A stretch of 64,000 nucleotides of DNA from Chelatococcus sp. HY11 (GCF_018398335.1 NZ_JAHBRX010000001.1:4332001-4396000); one strand, 5' to 3'. Counted from the first letter of the stretch, positions 34,608-43,817 are shown. A program made the numbers and translations. Notes: a model not told the origin generated them from the letters alone.

Positions 34608-35672
34608 ATGGGATTGCACCACACGGACCTGAGCCCGGATGTTCTTGGCCTTCTGCGTGAAGGGGCCGTCATCCCGGCGCATCCGCTGGTACTCGATGCC
34701 GCGCGCCAGCTCGACGAGCGTCGCCAGCGCGCCCTGACGCGCTACTATCTCGATGCGGGTGTCGGAGGGCTGGCCGTTGGCGTGCACACCACGCAATTCG
34801 CCATCCGCGATGTCGGGCTCTACGAGCCGGTGCTGAAGCTCGCGGCCGAGGAAGCCCGGGCCTGGACGGACCGGCCGCTGGTCATGGTTGCCGGGCTGTG
34901 CGGCTCGACCGAACAGGCGATCCGCGAGGCGAAGATCGCCGTCGCCAATGGCTACCATGCGGGGCTCCTCAGCCTCGCCGCCATGAAGGGCAGCGATGTC
35001 GATGCGCTGATCGCCCATTGCGAGGCCGTGTCGCGGGAGATCCCGCTGATCGGCTTCTATCTGCAGAGCGCCGTCGGCGGGATGACGCTGGGCGTCGATT
35101 TCTGGCAGCGCTTCGCGACGATCGACAATGTGGTGGCGATCAAGGTGGCGCCCTTCCACCGCTATCGCACGCTCGATGTGGCGCGCGGCGTGGCGCTTGC
35201 CCGTGCCGAGGATCGCGTCACGCTCTATACCGGCAATGACGACCACATCGTGCTCGATCTGGTGACGCCGTTTGATGTGCGCCGCGGCAACGCGGAGACG
35301 GCGCGGGTGCGCTTCCGCGGTGGGCTGCTCGGGCATTGGTCGGTCTGGACATCGAAAGCGGTGGACCTGATGAAGCGCTGTCGCGCGGCGCGGGAGGCGG
35401 GCCACGTCGACGCGGACCTGCTGGCGCTCGACGCGCGCGTCACGGATTGCAACGCCGCCTTCTTCGACGTCGCCAATAATTTCCACGGCTGCATTGCCGG
35501 TTGTCACGAGGTCCTGCGCCTGCAGGGCCTGCTCGAGGGCATCTGGTGCCTCGATCCCGAGGAGGGCCTCGGGCCGGGACAGAAGGCCGAGATCGACCGT
35601 GTGCGCGTGGAGCATGCTGATCTCGGCGACGACGACTTCGTCCGGGCCAATCTCGAACGGTGGCTGGCATGA
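34608..35672 (+). CDS. Dihydrodipicolinate synthase (DHDPS) family protein
   Basis: The 354-residue protein is longer than the usual 290-310 of DapA/NAL-type aldolases. It keeps the Schiff-base lysine region (VVAIKVAPFHR) and the catalytic Tyr region (PLIGFYLQS). The GTTGE loop is replaced by GVHTTQFAI. The C-terminal extension includes FDVANNFHGCIAGCHEVL. It probably cleaves or condenses a keto acid. It is ATGA-coupled to the ATPase gene of the NMT1-type transporter, which ties it to the imported compound. Substrate unknown. Confidence 0.8.
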   Translation: MGLHHTDLSPDVLGLLREGAVIPAHPLVLDAARQLDERRQRALTRYYLDAGVGGLAVGVHTTQFAIRDVGLYEPVLKLAAEEARAWTDRPLVMVAGLCGSTEQAIREAKIAVANGYHAGLLSLAAMKGSDVDALIAHCEAVSREIPLIGFYLQSAVGGMTLGVDFWQRFATIDNVVAIKVAPFHRYRTLDVARGVALARAEDRVTLYTGNDDHIVLDLVTPFDVRRGNAETARVRFRGGLLGHWSVWTSKAVDLMKRCRAAREAGHVDADLLALDARVTDCNAAFFDVANNFHGCIAGCHEVLRLQGLLEGIWCLDPEEGLGPGQKAEIDRVRVEHADLGDDDFVRANLERWLA

Positions 35673-36445
35673 GCGGCGCGCCCTTCATCAGCCTGCGCAA
35701 TGTGCGCAAGGTCTATGGCTCCGGCGCGCGGGAATTCCTCGCCGTCTCGGACGTGACGATGGACATCGCCGAGGGCGAGATGGTCTCGCTCGTCGGCCCC
35801 TCCGGATGCGGCAAGACCACCGTGCTCAAGATCCTCGCCGGGCTTCATACGGCCGATGGCGGCACGGTCGCGATCGGCAACGCAGGCACGCCCTTCAACC
35901 CGGGGCGTGATGTCGGGATGGTGTTCCAGCAGGCGCTGCTCCTGAAGTGGCGCACCATCATGGACAATGTGCTCTTGCCAGCGGAGATCGTCGGCCTGCC
36001 GATGCGCGAGGCGCGCGAGCGGGCGAAGCACCTCCTCGCCATGGTCGGCCTCGGGGGCTTCGCGGAGAAATATCCGCAGGAGCTTTCAGGCGGCATGCAA
36101 CAGCGCGCTGCCATCGCCCGCGCCTTGATCCATGACCCGAAGCTCATCCTCATGGACGAGCCGTTCGGCGCGCTCGACGCCATGACGCGCGAGCACATGC
36201 ATATCGAGATGCTGCGCATCTGGGGCGAGAGCGGCAAGACGATCATCTTCGTCACCCACAGCATCCAAGAAGCCGTGTTCCTCGGAACCCACTGCGCCGT
36301 GCTGACGGCAGGCCCCGCCCGCATGGCTGATTATTTTCCCATCACCTTTCCCGGCGAACGCACCGTCGCCTTGAAGACGCATGAGAACTTCGGCGAATAC
36401 TGCCGGCGGATCTACGCCGAGCTCGGCTTTCCGGCTGGGCATTAG
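35669..36445 (+). CDS. ABC transporter ATP-binding protein, SsuB/TauB type
   Basis: The 258-residue ATPase has Walker A GPSGCGKTT, the signature LSGGMQQR and Walker B LILMDEPFGALD, followed by the H-loop THSIQEAVFLG. The start chosen (MSGAPFI) overlaps the DHDPS-family stop in an ATGA; a slightly longer frame adds three residues. It completes the importer with the binding protein at 29680 and permease at 31812. It is the last gene before a long palindromic repeat. Confidence 0.92.
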   Translation: MSGAPFISLRNVRKVYGSGAREFLAVSDVTMDIAEGEMVSLVGPSGCGKTTVLKILAGLHTADGGTVAIGNAGTPFNPGRDVGMVFQQALLLKWRTIMDNVLLPAEIVGLPMREARERAKHLLAMVGLGGFAEKYPQELSGGMQQRAAIARALIHDPKLILMDEPFGALDAMTREHMHIEMLRIWGESGKTIIFVTHSIQEAVFLGTHCAVLTAGPARMADYFPITFPGERTVALKTHENFGEYCRRIYAELGFPAGH

Positions 36446-36480
36446 AACATCGCTGGCTATCGGCAAGCATTTGCGGCGGC

Positions 36481-36786
36481 GATGGATCCCCTTCCCGTCG
36501 CTGCGCGACGCTGGGGACGACGAGCGGATGGGTCGGCGCCTATCCTCGCTGCCCTGGACGCCGCGCTGATCCCTCCCCCTCGGGGGAGGGTGGCGCCGCA
36601 GGCGCCGGGTGGGGGTGTCTCGACGGGCTTGGGGTAAGCGCTGCATGGCGGGCGGAGCATCGTTCCCGACCTCGTGCCCCCACCCGACCTCGCTGGCGCG
36701 AGGCCACCCTCCCCCGAGGGGGAGGGATCAGGGGCGGCGCTTCCCGCGTGTCATCGCGGCGCGCAGCGACGGGAAGGGGATCCATC
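36481..36786. repeat. Nested palindromic intergenic element (306 bp)
   Basis: Outer arms 36481-36507 and 36760-36786 (starting GATGGATCCCCTTCCCG) form a perfect 27-bp inverted repeat. Inner arms 36566-36593 and 36704-36731 form a perfect 28-bp inverted repeat that is itself palindromic (CTCCCCC/GGGGGAG cores). It fills the space between two convergent operons and has no supported gene. It may act as a bidirectional transcription barrier, but no T-run is present, so its role is inferred only from location. Confidence 0.8.
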
Positions 36787-36795
36787 ACCGCATGT

Positions 36796-37563
36796 TCAAA
36801 CCAGCTGCACCTGCGGCGCGGGCCCCTCGCCATAGGCCTCGCTCGCTGTCAGCAGCTCGCGCGTATAGGGATGCGTGAGGTTGCCGGCGCGTAGCTGAGC
36901 GGCGTTGAAGCTGTCGACGATGCGGCCGCCCTGCATCACGGCGATGTCGTGGCACATGTGGGCGATGACAGCGAGATCGTGGCTCACCAGGACATAGGTG
37001 AGGTTGCGTTGTTCGCGCAGGTCCATGAGCAGGTTGAGGATTTCCGCCTGCACCGAGACGTCGAGCGCCGATGTCGGCTCGTCGAGCAGCAGCACCTCCG
37101 GCTCCAGCATCAGCGCCCGGGCGATGGCGACGCGCTGGCGCTGCCCGCCGGAGAGCTGATGCGGGAAGCGGAAGGCGGCGGCGCGCGGCAGGCCGACTGA
37201 TTCCAGCGCCTCGCCGACGATCGTGATCGGCTTGTGGATGCCCTGGTTGCGCAGGGGCTCCAACAACTGTGCCTGGATCGTCTGGCGGGGATGCAGGGAG
37301 CCGTAGGGATCCTGGAAGACCATCTGGACGCGCTTGAAGAAGCTCTTCGGGCGGTGGGGCGGCAGCGGTGTGCCGTCCAGCAGGATCTCGCCGTCATAGT
37401 TGGTGTTGAGCCCCGCCAGCGCGCGCAGCACGGTGGACTTGCCGCAGCCCGATTCACCGACGAGGCCGAAGGTCGAGCCCGTGGCGACCTTGAACGACAG
37501 GCCCGCGACGACGAGCGGCGCGTCATGGGCGAAACGGATGTTGAGATCTTTGGCCTCGATCAT
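36796..37563 (-). CDS. ABC transporter ATP-binding protein, DppF type
   Basis: The 255-residue ATPase has Walker A GESGCGKST, signature LSGGQRQR and Walker B LLLDEPTSALD, with a VSHDLAVIAHM H-loop. It starts at MIEAKDLN, overlapping the previous gene in ATGA. It shows DppF-like FQDPYGSLHPRQTI in the Q-loop region. The oligopeptide-type C-terminal extension is short (HPYTRELL). It is the second ATPase of a complete family 5 importer running to 42238. It may also serve the two ATPase-less importers earlier in the window. Confidence 0.92.
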   Translation of the reverse strand: MIEAKDLNIRFAHDAPLVVAGLSFKVATGSTFGLVGESGCGKSTVLRALAGLNTNYDGEILLDGTPLPPHRPKSFFKRVQMVFQDPYGSLHPRQTIQAQLLEPLRNQGIHKPITIVGEALESVGLPRAAAFRFPHQLSGGQRQRVAIARALMLEPEVLLLDEPTSALDVSVQAEILNLLMDLREQRNLTYVLVSHDLAVIAHMCHDIAVMQGGRIVDSFNAAQLRAGNLTHPYTRELLTASEAYGEGPAPQVQLV

Positions 37564-38441
37564 CGCGTCGCCCCCGTGCCGAGGAGCCATGCCGGATCGC
37601 GCGTGAGCACCGGCAGGCGGTGCTGCTCGCTGTGAATGGAGGGCAGCGAGCCGAGAAGCCCGCGCGTATAGGGATGCTCGGCCTTGTCGAGATCGGACGC
37701 CTTCAGCGTTTCCATGATGCGCCCGGCGTACATGATGACGACACGGTCGCAGAAGCGGCGCACGAGGTTGAGGTCATGGCTGATGAGGATCAGGCCGAGA
37801 CCGCGGCTCTCGATGAGTTCGTCGAGCAGCGTCAGCACCTCGAGCCGCACCGTGACATCGAGCGCCGAGGTCGGCTCGTCGGCGATCAGCACATCGGGGC
37901 CGGCGATGAGCATCATGGCGATCATCACGCGCTGGCCCATGCCGCCGGAAATTTCGTGCGGATAGAGCTTCGTGACGCGCTTGGGATCGCGGATCTTCAC
38001 CGCTTCCAGGATGGACAGAGTGCGCTCGGCCGCCTCGCGCGCGCCCTGGCGTCCGGGATGGTGCAGCCGCCAGGCCTCGGCGATCTGCTCGCCCACCGGC
38101 ACGACGGGATTGAGCGAGTATTTCGGGTCCTGCAGGATGAGGCCGATGCGCCGGCCTCTCAGGCCCATCATTTCCTTCTCGCTGGCCTTGAGCAGGTCCA
38201 CGTCCTTGAAGGTGAGCCGATCGGCCGTGACGCGCGCCCCCGGTGGCGACAGGCGCATGATGGCGCGGCCGATCGTCGACTTACCGGCGCCGGATTCGCC
38301 GACGATGCCGAGCTTTTCCCGGCCGAGCGTGAACGAGATGCCGTGGACGACCTCCACGGCCGCCTCGCCCCGGCCGAAGACGATGCGAAGGTTTTTGGCC
38401 TCGATCAGGGGTTTGGTTGCGATCTTTGTTATGTCGGTCAT
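37560..38441 (-). CDS. ABC transporter ATP-binding protein, DppD type
   Basis: The 293-residue ATPase starts at MTDITKIATK (ATGA overlap with the permease gene). It has Walker A GESGAGKST, Walker B VLIADEPTSALD and the DppD/OppD C-terminal HPYTRGLLGSLPSI. The signature region reads EISGGMGQRVMIAMML. It is one of two ATPases of the importer. Confidence 0.92.
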   Translation of the reverse strand: MTDITKIATKPLIEAKNLRIVFGRGEAAVEVVHGISFTLGREKLGIVGESGAGKSTIGRAIMRLSPPGARVTADRLTFKDVDLLKASEKEMMGLRGRRIGLILQDPKYSLNPVVPVGEQIAEAWRLHHPGRQGAREAAERTLSILEAVKIRDPKRVTKLYPHEISGGMGQRVMIAMMLIAGPDVLIADEPTSALDVTVRLEVLTLLDELIESRGLGLILISHDLNLVRRFCDRVVIMYAGRIMETLKASDLDKAEHPYTRGLLGSLPSIHSEQHRLPVLTRDPAWLLGTGATR

Positions 38442-39361
38442 TCGCCTGCCTTCGGATCGAGCACGTCGCGGAGCGCGTCGCCGGCGAGGTTGAAGGCGAG
38501 GCTCACCACGGCGATGGCAATGCCGGGCGCGGCCACGACCCATGGCGAATCCAGCATGTATTCGCGGCCGGTGGAGACCATGGCGCCCCATTCGGCCATG
38601 GGCGGCTGCGCGCCGAGGCCGAGGAAGCCGAGGCCCGCCGCCGTCAGGATGACGCCCGCCATATTGAGGGTGATGCGCACGATCACCGATGGCAGGCACA
38701 TCGGCAGGATATGGCGCGTAATGATGCGCGTTCTCGAGGCGCCCTGCAGGCGCACCGCCGCGATGAAATCCGCGTTGCGCAGCGAGAGGGCCTCGGCGCG
38801 GGCGAGGCGCGCCATGGGCGGCCAGGCGGTGAGCGCGATGGCGATGATGGCGTTGGTGATGCCGGGGCCGAGCGCGGCGGCGAAGCCGAGCGCCAGCACG
38901 AGGCCGGGGAAGGAGAGGAAGATGTCCGTGACGCGCATCAGCACTTCATCCGCCCAGCCGCCGAGATAGCCGGCGCAGGCGCCGATGATCAGGCCAATGG
39001 GGGCAACGATCACCGTGACCAGCATGATGATGTAAAGCGTCGTGCGCGCGCCGTAGACCACCCGCGCGAAGACGTCGCGTCCGAATTCGTCCGTGCCGAG
39101 CCAATGGGCTGACGAGGGCGGCTGCAACCGGCCCATCATGTCCTGGGCAGCGGGATCATAAGGTGTCAGCCAGGGAGCCGCGATGGCGGTGGCGACGAGA
39201 AGGAGGATGATGCCGAGCCCCAGGAGCCCCAGGGGATGGATCGCGAAACGGCGCCAGCCCTGGTAGAGCTGCTGTACGCTCGCCTGGAAGGCGTCCTTCG
39301 GCGTATCGGTCTTGAGCCAGCTTTTCGGCCGCGCGCCAGGGGATGTCATGATCGCCGTCAT
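38438..39361 (-). CDS. ABC transporter permease, DppC type
   Basis: The 307-residue permease starts at MTAIMTSPGAR, overlapping the DppB-type stop in ATGA; a much longer upstream frame is spurious. It has WLGTDEFGRDVFARVVYGAR and the EAA loop (NADFIAAVRLQGASRTRIITRHILPM). FLGLGAQPPMAEWGAM and a GDALRDVLDP end follow. Confidence 0.92.
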   Translation of the reverse strand: MTAIMTSPGARPKSWLKTDTPKDAFQASVQQLYQGWRRFAIHPLGLLGLGIILLLVATAIAAPWLTPYDPAAQDMMGRLQPPSSAHWLGTDEFGRDVFARVVYGARTTLYIIMLVTVIVAPIGLIIGACAGYLGGWADEVLMRVTDIFLSFPGLVLALGFAAALGPGITNAIIAIALTAWPPMARLARAEALSLRNADFIAAVRLQGASRTRIITRHILPMCLPSVIVRITLNMAGVILTAAGLGFLGLGAQPPMAEWGAMVSTGREYMLDSPWVVAAPGIAIAVVSLAFNLAGDALRDVLDPKAGE

Positions 39362-40404
39362 CGTGTGCGCGGGTCCAGGATGCGGTAGAGCTTGTCGGAG
39401 ATGATGTTGATCGTCAGGAAGACGACGCCGATGAGCAGCACGGCGCCCATCACCACGTTCATGTCGTTCATCTTCAGTCCCCGGGTGAGATACTGGCCAA
39501 GGCCCGGCCAGCCGAACACGGTCTCGATCAGCACGGCGCCGTCGAGCAGCCCGCCGAAAGTCAGCGCGAGCACCGTGAGCAACTGGACGCGAATGTTCTT
39601 GAAGGCATGGCTCCAGATCATCTGGCGTCGCGAAACGCCCTTGGCGCGCGCCGAGATGATGTATTCCTGCCCGAGCTGCTCCAGCATGAAGCTGCGGGTC
39701 ATGCGGCTGATATAGGCCACCGAATAGTAGCCGAGGATCGCGCCGGGCAGGATGATGTGGGACAAGGCGTCGCGAAACACGTCCCATTCCCCCTGCAAGG
39801 CGGTGTCCAGCAGCATAAGCCCTGTGATCGGCGGTACGAGCCCTTCATTGAGGATGTCGATGCGCCCGGAGGCCGAGACCCAGCGCAGCTTCGCGTAGAA
39901 GACGAAAAGCGCCATCAGGCCGAGCCAGAAGATCGGGATGGAATGACCGGCCAAACCGACGATGCGCGCGATATGGTCGATCAGCTTGCCGCGGTTGATG
40001 GCGGCGACGATGCCGAGCGGCACGCCGATCAAGGTGCCGCACAGCATCGCGACGAGGGCCAATTCGATGGTCGCGGGAAAGACTGTCAGAAGATCTTGCG
40101 CGACCGGGCGGCCGGTGGTGAGCGACTGCCCCATGTCGCCGGTCAGCATGCGGCCGACATAGGAAGCGAACTGCTTCCACACGGGTTCGCCGAGGCCGAG
40201 TTCGTTGTACACCCGCTCGTAGGTCGCGCGGTCCACCTCCGAGCCGGTGACGGCAAGGACCGGGTCCGCGGGCAGAAGCCGCCCCATCGTGAAGGTCAGC
40301 AGCAACAGGCCGACCAGCGTGACCACAATGGAGAGAGCCTTGCCCGAGAACTGGCGCAGGCGCAGGAAACGTTGAGGTCTGTTGAAGGCTTCGTAAGTCG
40401 TCAT
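39358..40404 (-). CDS. ABC transporter permease, DppB type
   Basis: The 348-residue permease is slightly longer than most DppB proteins. It has FTMGRLLPADPVL, the EAA loop (EYIISARAKGVSRRQMIWSHAFKN) and an ILDPRTR end. It follows the binding-protein gene after a 250-base gap rich in hairpins, then is ATGA-coupled to the DppC-type gene. Confidence 0.92.
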   Translation of the reverse strand: MTTYEAFNRPQRFLRLRQFSGKALSIVVTLVGLLLLTFTMGRLLPADPVLAVTGSEVDRATYERVYNELGLGEPVWKQFASYVGRMLTGDMGQSLTTGRPVAQDLLTVFPATIELALVAMLCGTLIGVPLGIVAAINRGKLIDHIARIVGLAGHSIPIFWLGLMALFVFYAKLRWVSASGRIDILNEGLVPPITGLMLLDTALQGEWDVFRDALSHIILPGAILGYYSVAYISRMTRSFMLEQLGQEYIISARAKGVSRRQMIWSHAFKNIRVQLLTVLALTFGGLLDGAVLIETVFGWPGLGQYLTRGLKMNDMNVVMGAVLLIGVVFLTINIISDKLYRILDPRTR

Positions 40405-40430
40405 CCAGCGCCTCGAAGCAGAGGTTTAGA

Positions 40431-40475
40431 CATTGTTCTCACGTGAAGCGGGTTGCTGTTCCCGCGAGAACAATG
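40431..40475. repeat. Hairpin between the binding-protein and permease genes
   Basis: CATTGTTCTC (40431-40440) pairs perfectly with GAGAACAATG (40466-40475). A second stem GCGGG/CCCGC (40448-40452 and 40461-40465) sits inside. It lies on the transcript between the binding-protein and permease genes and could stabilise the upstream message; this is inference. Confidence 0.6.
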
Positions 40476-40537
40476 CGGTGCAAGAATGAAAGAGAAAATT
40501 CCCCATGGATTTGAAGCGCCAGCTTCTAAAGGCGTCA

Positions 40538-40613
40538 TTACCGGGCTTGTCCCGGTAACCCCGATCAGAAAGGCGCTTCAACTCACCGGGATGGCCGGAA
40601 CAAGCCCGGCCAT
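40538..40613. repeat. Pair of short palindromic repeats
   Basis: TTACCGGG/CCCGGTAA (40538-40558) and ATGGCCGG/CCGGCCAT (40591-40613) are perfect hairpins. Their cores match those in the 31623-31780 element and at 48958-49041. They occupy the gap between the binding-protein and permease genes. Confidence 0.65.
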
Positions 40614-40654
40614 GACAACGGGGGTTTTCTCGATTCAAATCGATCGACACTGCT

Positions 40655-42238
40655 TTAGTTCTTCTTCACGTCGAACCAGCGCGTCGACCAGGTGGGGTGA
40701 CCGACGTAACCGCTGACCCCCTTCTTGATGACGTAAGGATCCGTGCGCTGGAGGGTGATGATCAGCGTCGGTGGCAGGGCCTGATAGCCCTTGTCCACCT
40801 GCTCGAAGAGCGCCTTGCGCTTCTCGGGATCGGTCTCGGCCTTCGACTGGTCGACGAGCTTCGTCAGTTCCGGCGCATCGAGCGCCGTGCGCCAGAGGTA
40901 GTAACCGCCAAGCTTCGCCTCGTCGCGATTATCCGGGTTGTAGGCATATTGCACGAGCGTACCGAACGGATCGGGCAGGCGTGTGCCGGAATTGCCGACG
41001 AGAACCTGGAACTTGCGGGCGCGGAAGTCAGGGGTATGTTCGCCGGGAACGATTTCGAACTCGACGCCGGCCTTGCGCGCGTTGTCCTGGAGCGCGACAG
41101 CCATCTTGAGAAGCGCGTCCGACGACGGGAAGAGCGTCTTCTTCAGGCCGTTGGGGTAACCCGCCTCGGCCAGGAGCCTCTTGGCCTTTTCCGGGTCGTA
41201 TTCATGGCCTGTGGGCTCGGCCGTCGGCGCGCCGGACATGCCCTTCGGAATAATCGACTGCCAGGGGAAGCCATTATACTTCATGGTGGTGGCGGCGAGC
41301 GGCTTCCAGTCGAGGATATGCTGGAACGCCTCACGCACCTTCGGCTTGGCGAGGTCCGGGTCCTGGGTGTTCATGGCGATGTAGTAGAAGCCGAGGCCCG
41401 GGCCCGGATCGATCGTCGCGCCCTTGGCTTCGAGCGCCTCGATATCGCCGCTCGCCATATACTGGCCGACGTCGATGTCGCCGGCCTCGATTTGCAGGCG
41501 CATGTTGCCGGATTCCGGCACATGGCGCATGACGACGCGCTTCATGGCGGGAGCGCCCGCCCAGTAGTCGGCGCGCGCATCCGTTAGCAGGATGTCGTTC
41601 GGCCGCCATTGCGTGAGCTTGAAGGGCCCGCTGCCGGCGCTGTTGCTCTTCAGCCAGTTCTGGCCGAGATCGCCATTCTTCTCGTTGGCGAGCACCGTCT
41701 TCTTGTCGACGATGCCAAGCGAGGCGCCAGCCAGCGAGTAGAGCACGAGATCGGTCGAGACCGGCTCCGGCAACTTGATGACCAGCGTCTGCGGGTCGGT
41801 CGCCTGGACAAGGCTGTCCACGTTGTCCTTGGTGAAGCCCCAGAGCGCGATGTCGGTCGAGCCGACGGCGCCCATCTTGATGACGCGCTGGATCGTCCAG
41901 GCGGCGTCCTCGGCCGTGACCGGATTGCCGGACGAAAACGTCGCGCCCTTTCGGATGGTCATCGTGATCGTGCGCTTGTCGTCGGAAACCGTCCATTTCT
42001 CCGCCAGCATTGGTCTGATGGTGGTGAGATCGTCCGGGTTAACGATGACCAGATTGTCGTAGAGGTTCGACACGACTTCCGACACCGTGCGCGCGTTGAT
42101 GGCGGCGGGATCGAGTGCCGGAATGGCGCCGAGGTTGGTGCCGATGACGAGCGCGTTCGGTGGAGAGGCAGCGAATGCGCCTCCAGCGCCCGTGATCAGC
42201 GCCACAGCCGCAAGCCCGGCCAGAAGTCGGTATCTCAT
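40655..42238 (-). CDS. ABC transporter substrate-binding protein, family 5
   Basis: The 527-residue periplasmic binding protein has a signal peptide (MRYRLLAGLAAVALITGAGG, cut near AFAAS); the start follows GGAGGACACCTT. Family 5 features are MLAEKWTVSDDKRTITMTI near residue 80, VREAFQHILDW and YDPEKAKRLLAEAGYPNG. It leads the importer operon and lies downstream of a sugar-acid dehydratase gene on the same strand. The ligand may be an acid sugar or small oligosaccharide rather than a peptide; this is inferred from the neighbours. Confidence 0.9.
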   Translation of the reverse strand: MRYRLLAGLAAVALITGAGGAFAASPPNALVIGTNLGAIPALDPAAINARTVSEVVSNLYDNLVIVNPDDLTTIRPMLAEKWTVSDDKRTITMTIRKGATFSSGNPVTAEDAAWTIQRVIKMGAVGSTDIALWGFTKDNVDSLVQATDPQTLVIKLPEPVSTDLVLYSLAGASLGIVDKKTVLANEKNGDLGQNWLKSNSAGSGPFKLTQWRPNDILLTDARADYWAGAPAMKRVVMRHVPESGNMRLQIEAGDIDVGQYMASGDIEALEAKGATIDPGPGLGFYYIAMNTQDPDLAKPKVREAFQHILDWKPLAATTMKYNGFPWQSIIPKGMSGAPTAEPTGHEYDPEKAKRLLAEAGYPNGLKKTLFPSSDALLKMAVALQDNARKAGVEFEIVPGEHTPDFRARKFQVLVGNSGTRLPDPFGTLVQYAYNPDNRDEAKLGGYYLWRTALDAPELTKLVDQSKAETDPEKRKALFEQVDKGYQALPPTLIITLQRTDPYVIKKGVSGYVGHPTWSTRWFDVKKN

Positions 42239-42417
42239 AAGGTGTCCTCCCTCGATGGACTGGTGGTGCCGGGCTTTTCGCCCATTCACTGCACGTGGTC
42301 TTGATTATCGGGAGCGGGCTCGTTGCATGGCCCGCCTGTGCTTCAAAAGAATACCGCAAATCCTGGCGCGGCCAATGGCCGGTTGCAATGGAATGCGCGC
42401 CGAGGCCGCGGCTGACC

Positions 42418-43620
42418 TCACGGGAAGGCGGTCGAGCCGTCCGGGCGTGTCGCGACACGTCGCTCCCAATGCACGTAGGCATCGGTCTTGAGGACGTCCT
42501 CGTCGATCTCGACGCCCCAGCCGGGACGATCCGGCCGGAGTTCGAGATAGCCGTCTTTCGGGAGATAGGGGTCCTTGATGTACCAGGTGCCCTCCAGCCC
42601 CTCGCGCTCCACGGGCTTTTCCTCGCCGCCCCCCTGCAGGAAATATCCCGGTCCCTGGGGCAGGCGATATTCCAGAATGCGGAAGTTCGGCTGCGCGGCG
42701 GAGAAGTGCAGGTTGACCGCGGTGGCGAGAGGGCCCATCGGATTATGGGGCGCGACCGTGACGTAGTGGGCCTCAGCGATCGCCGCGATCTTGCGCATCT
42801 CCAGCAGGCCGCCGATGACGCAGATATCCGGCTGGATGATGTCGGCGCCGCGCACGTTCAGGAGGCGCAGGAACTCGAAGCGATTGTAGAGCGACTCGCC
42901 GGTGGCCAGCGTGCAGGCCATCTGGCGCTTCATGTCGCCCCAGACTTCCACGTTTTCCGGTCGCACAGGCTCCTCGAAGAACATGGGATCGTACGGGGCG
43001 AGCGCATTGCCGAGCTGGACTGCCTGATGTGGCTCGAAGATGCGGGCGTGCGCGTCGAAGGCGATCTCGTAGTCGTTGCGCACGGTCTCCCTGAGGCTAC
43101 GGAAGTATTCGGCGCTCGTACGCACCACCTCGCCCCAGCGGTTCTGGTGAATATTGATGCGGTAGGGGCTCAACTTGAAGGCGGTGAAACCCCAGCCTTC
43201 GTTGAGCCGGTCGAACTCGTCCCGTGCGGCGGGCGCGTCGGGCGCGGTGTAGACACCCGCGTAGACACGTACCCTATCTCGCGCATTGCCGCCCAGCAGC
43301 ATGTAGACGGGCACGCCGAGGGCCTTGGCGGAAATGTCCCACAGGCAATGGTCGATCGCCGAGATCGCCGCCAGAGTCATGGCGCCCGGTGGAAAGCGCG
43401 TCTGCTGGAGGAGATACTGGATGATGTATTCGATGCGCCTGGGATCGCGCCCCTCAAGGAAGGTGTAGAGATATTCGAGCAGCGGCGCGAGCGCACGGTC
43501 TGGCCCGTGGTTATAGCATTCGCCCCAGCCGGTGATGCCCTCGTCGGTGTCAATCGCGACCAGCAGGCGCGGACGATCCTTGTCGCGCGTCATAAAGGTC
43601 CGCAGGCGATCAATCTTCAT
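42418..43620 (-). CDS. Mandelate racemase/muconate lactonizing family dehydratase, galactonate-dehydratase-like
   Basis: The 400-residue enolase-superfamily enzyme starts at MKIDRLRTFM after AGGAGG. Metal ligands are visible as Asp in AFDAHAR, Glu in FFEEPV and Glu in TGESLY; the DAH histidine and the APHNPMGP histidine correspond to the acid/base residues of D-galactonate dehydratase. GFTAFKLSP supplies the barrel lysine. It would convert an aldonate to a 2-keto-3-deoxy acid, which the DHDPS-family enzyme at 44674 could cleave. It is divergent from the GntR gene. Confidence 0.85.
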   Translation of the reverse strand: MKIDRLRTFMTRDKDRPRLLVAIDTDEGITGWGECYNHGPDRALAPLLEYLYTFLEGRDPRRIEYIIQYLLQQTRFPPGAMTLAAISAIDHCLWDISAKALGVPVYMLLGGNARDRVRVYAGVYTAPDAPAARDEFDRLNEGWGFTAFKLSPYRINIHQNRWGEVVRTSAEYFRSLRETVRNDYEIAFDAHARIFEPHQAVQLGNALAPYDPMFFEEPVRPENVEVWGDMKRQMACTLATGESLYNRFEFLRLLNVRGADIIQPDICVIGGLLEMRKIAAIAEAHYVTVAPHNPMGPLATAVNLHFSAAQPNFRILEYRLPQGPGYFLQGGGEEKPVEREGLEGTWYIKDPYLPKDGYLELRPDRPGWGVEIDEDVLKTDAYVHWERRVATRPDGSTAFP

Positions 43621-43803
43621 ATGCGCCCTCCTAATGCCCGTCGCTTTTTGATCGGGATATCCTCGGACGGCTTTCATGGTGCCTGCCGACACGCGCGAAG
43701 CCATCTCGAAAAGATCCACGCCTGAGAACCGGGCCGCAGCAAGTTCCGGCGACGCTGATCGCCGAGCTTCGACCGCGCCTGTGACTAGACCTAGCCTAAG
43801 AAT

Positions 43804-43817
43804 CTTGATATATCAAG
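43804..43817. promoter_or_regulatory. Candidate GntR operator
   Basis: CTTGATATATCAAG is a perfect 14-bp palindrome in the divergent promoter region between the dehydratase and the GntR gene. Its size and symmetry fit a FadR-subfamily site. If correct, it also implies the GntR start lies downstream of it. Confidence 0.6.

Noticed and set aside
36481-36786. Nested palindromes as a CRISPR array or rho-independent terminator
   Set aside because: There is no regular repeat-spacer unit and no T-run after either hairpin.
40538-40613. Hairpins as a terminator after the binding-protein gene
   Set aside because: No run of T follows on the minus strand, and the permease genes continue the same operon logic.
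42295-43725. Plus-strand open frame (476 codons) opposite the galactonate-dehydratase-like gene
   Set aside because: Shadow frame; the minus-strand protein has all expected metal ligands.
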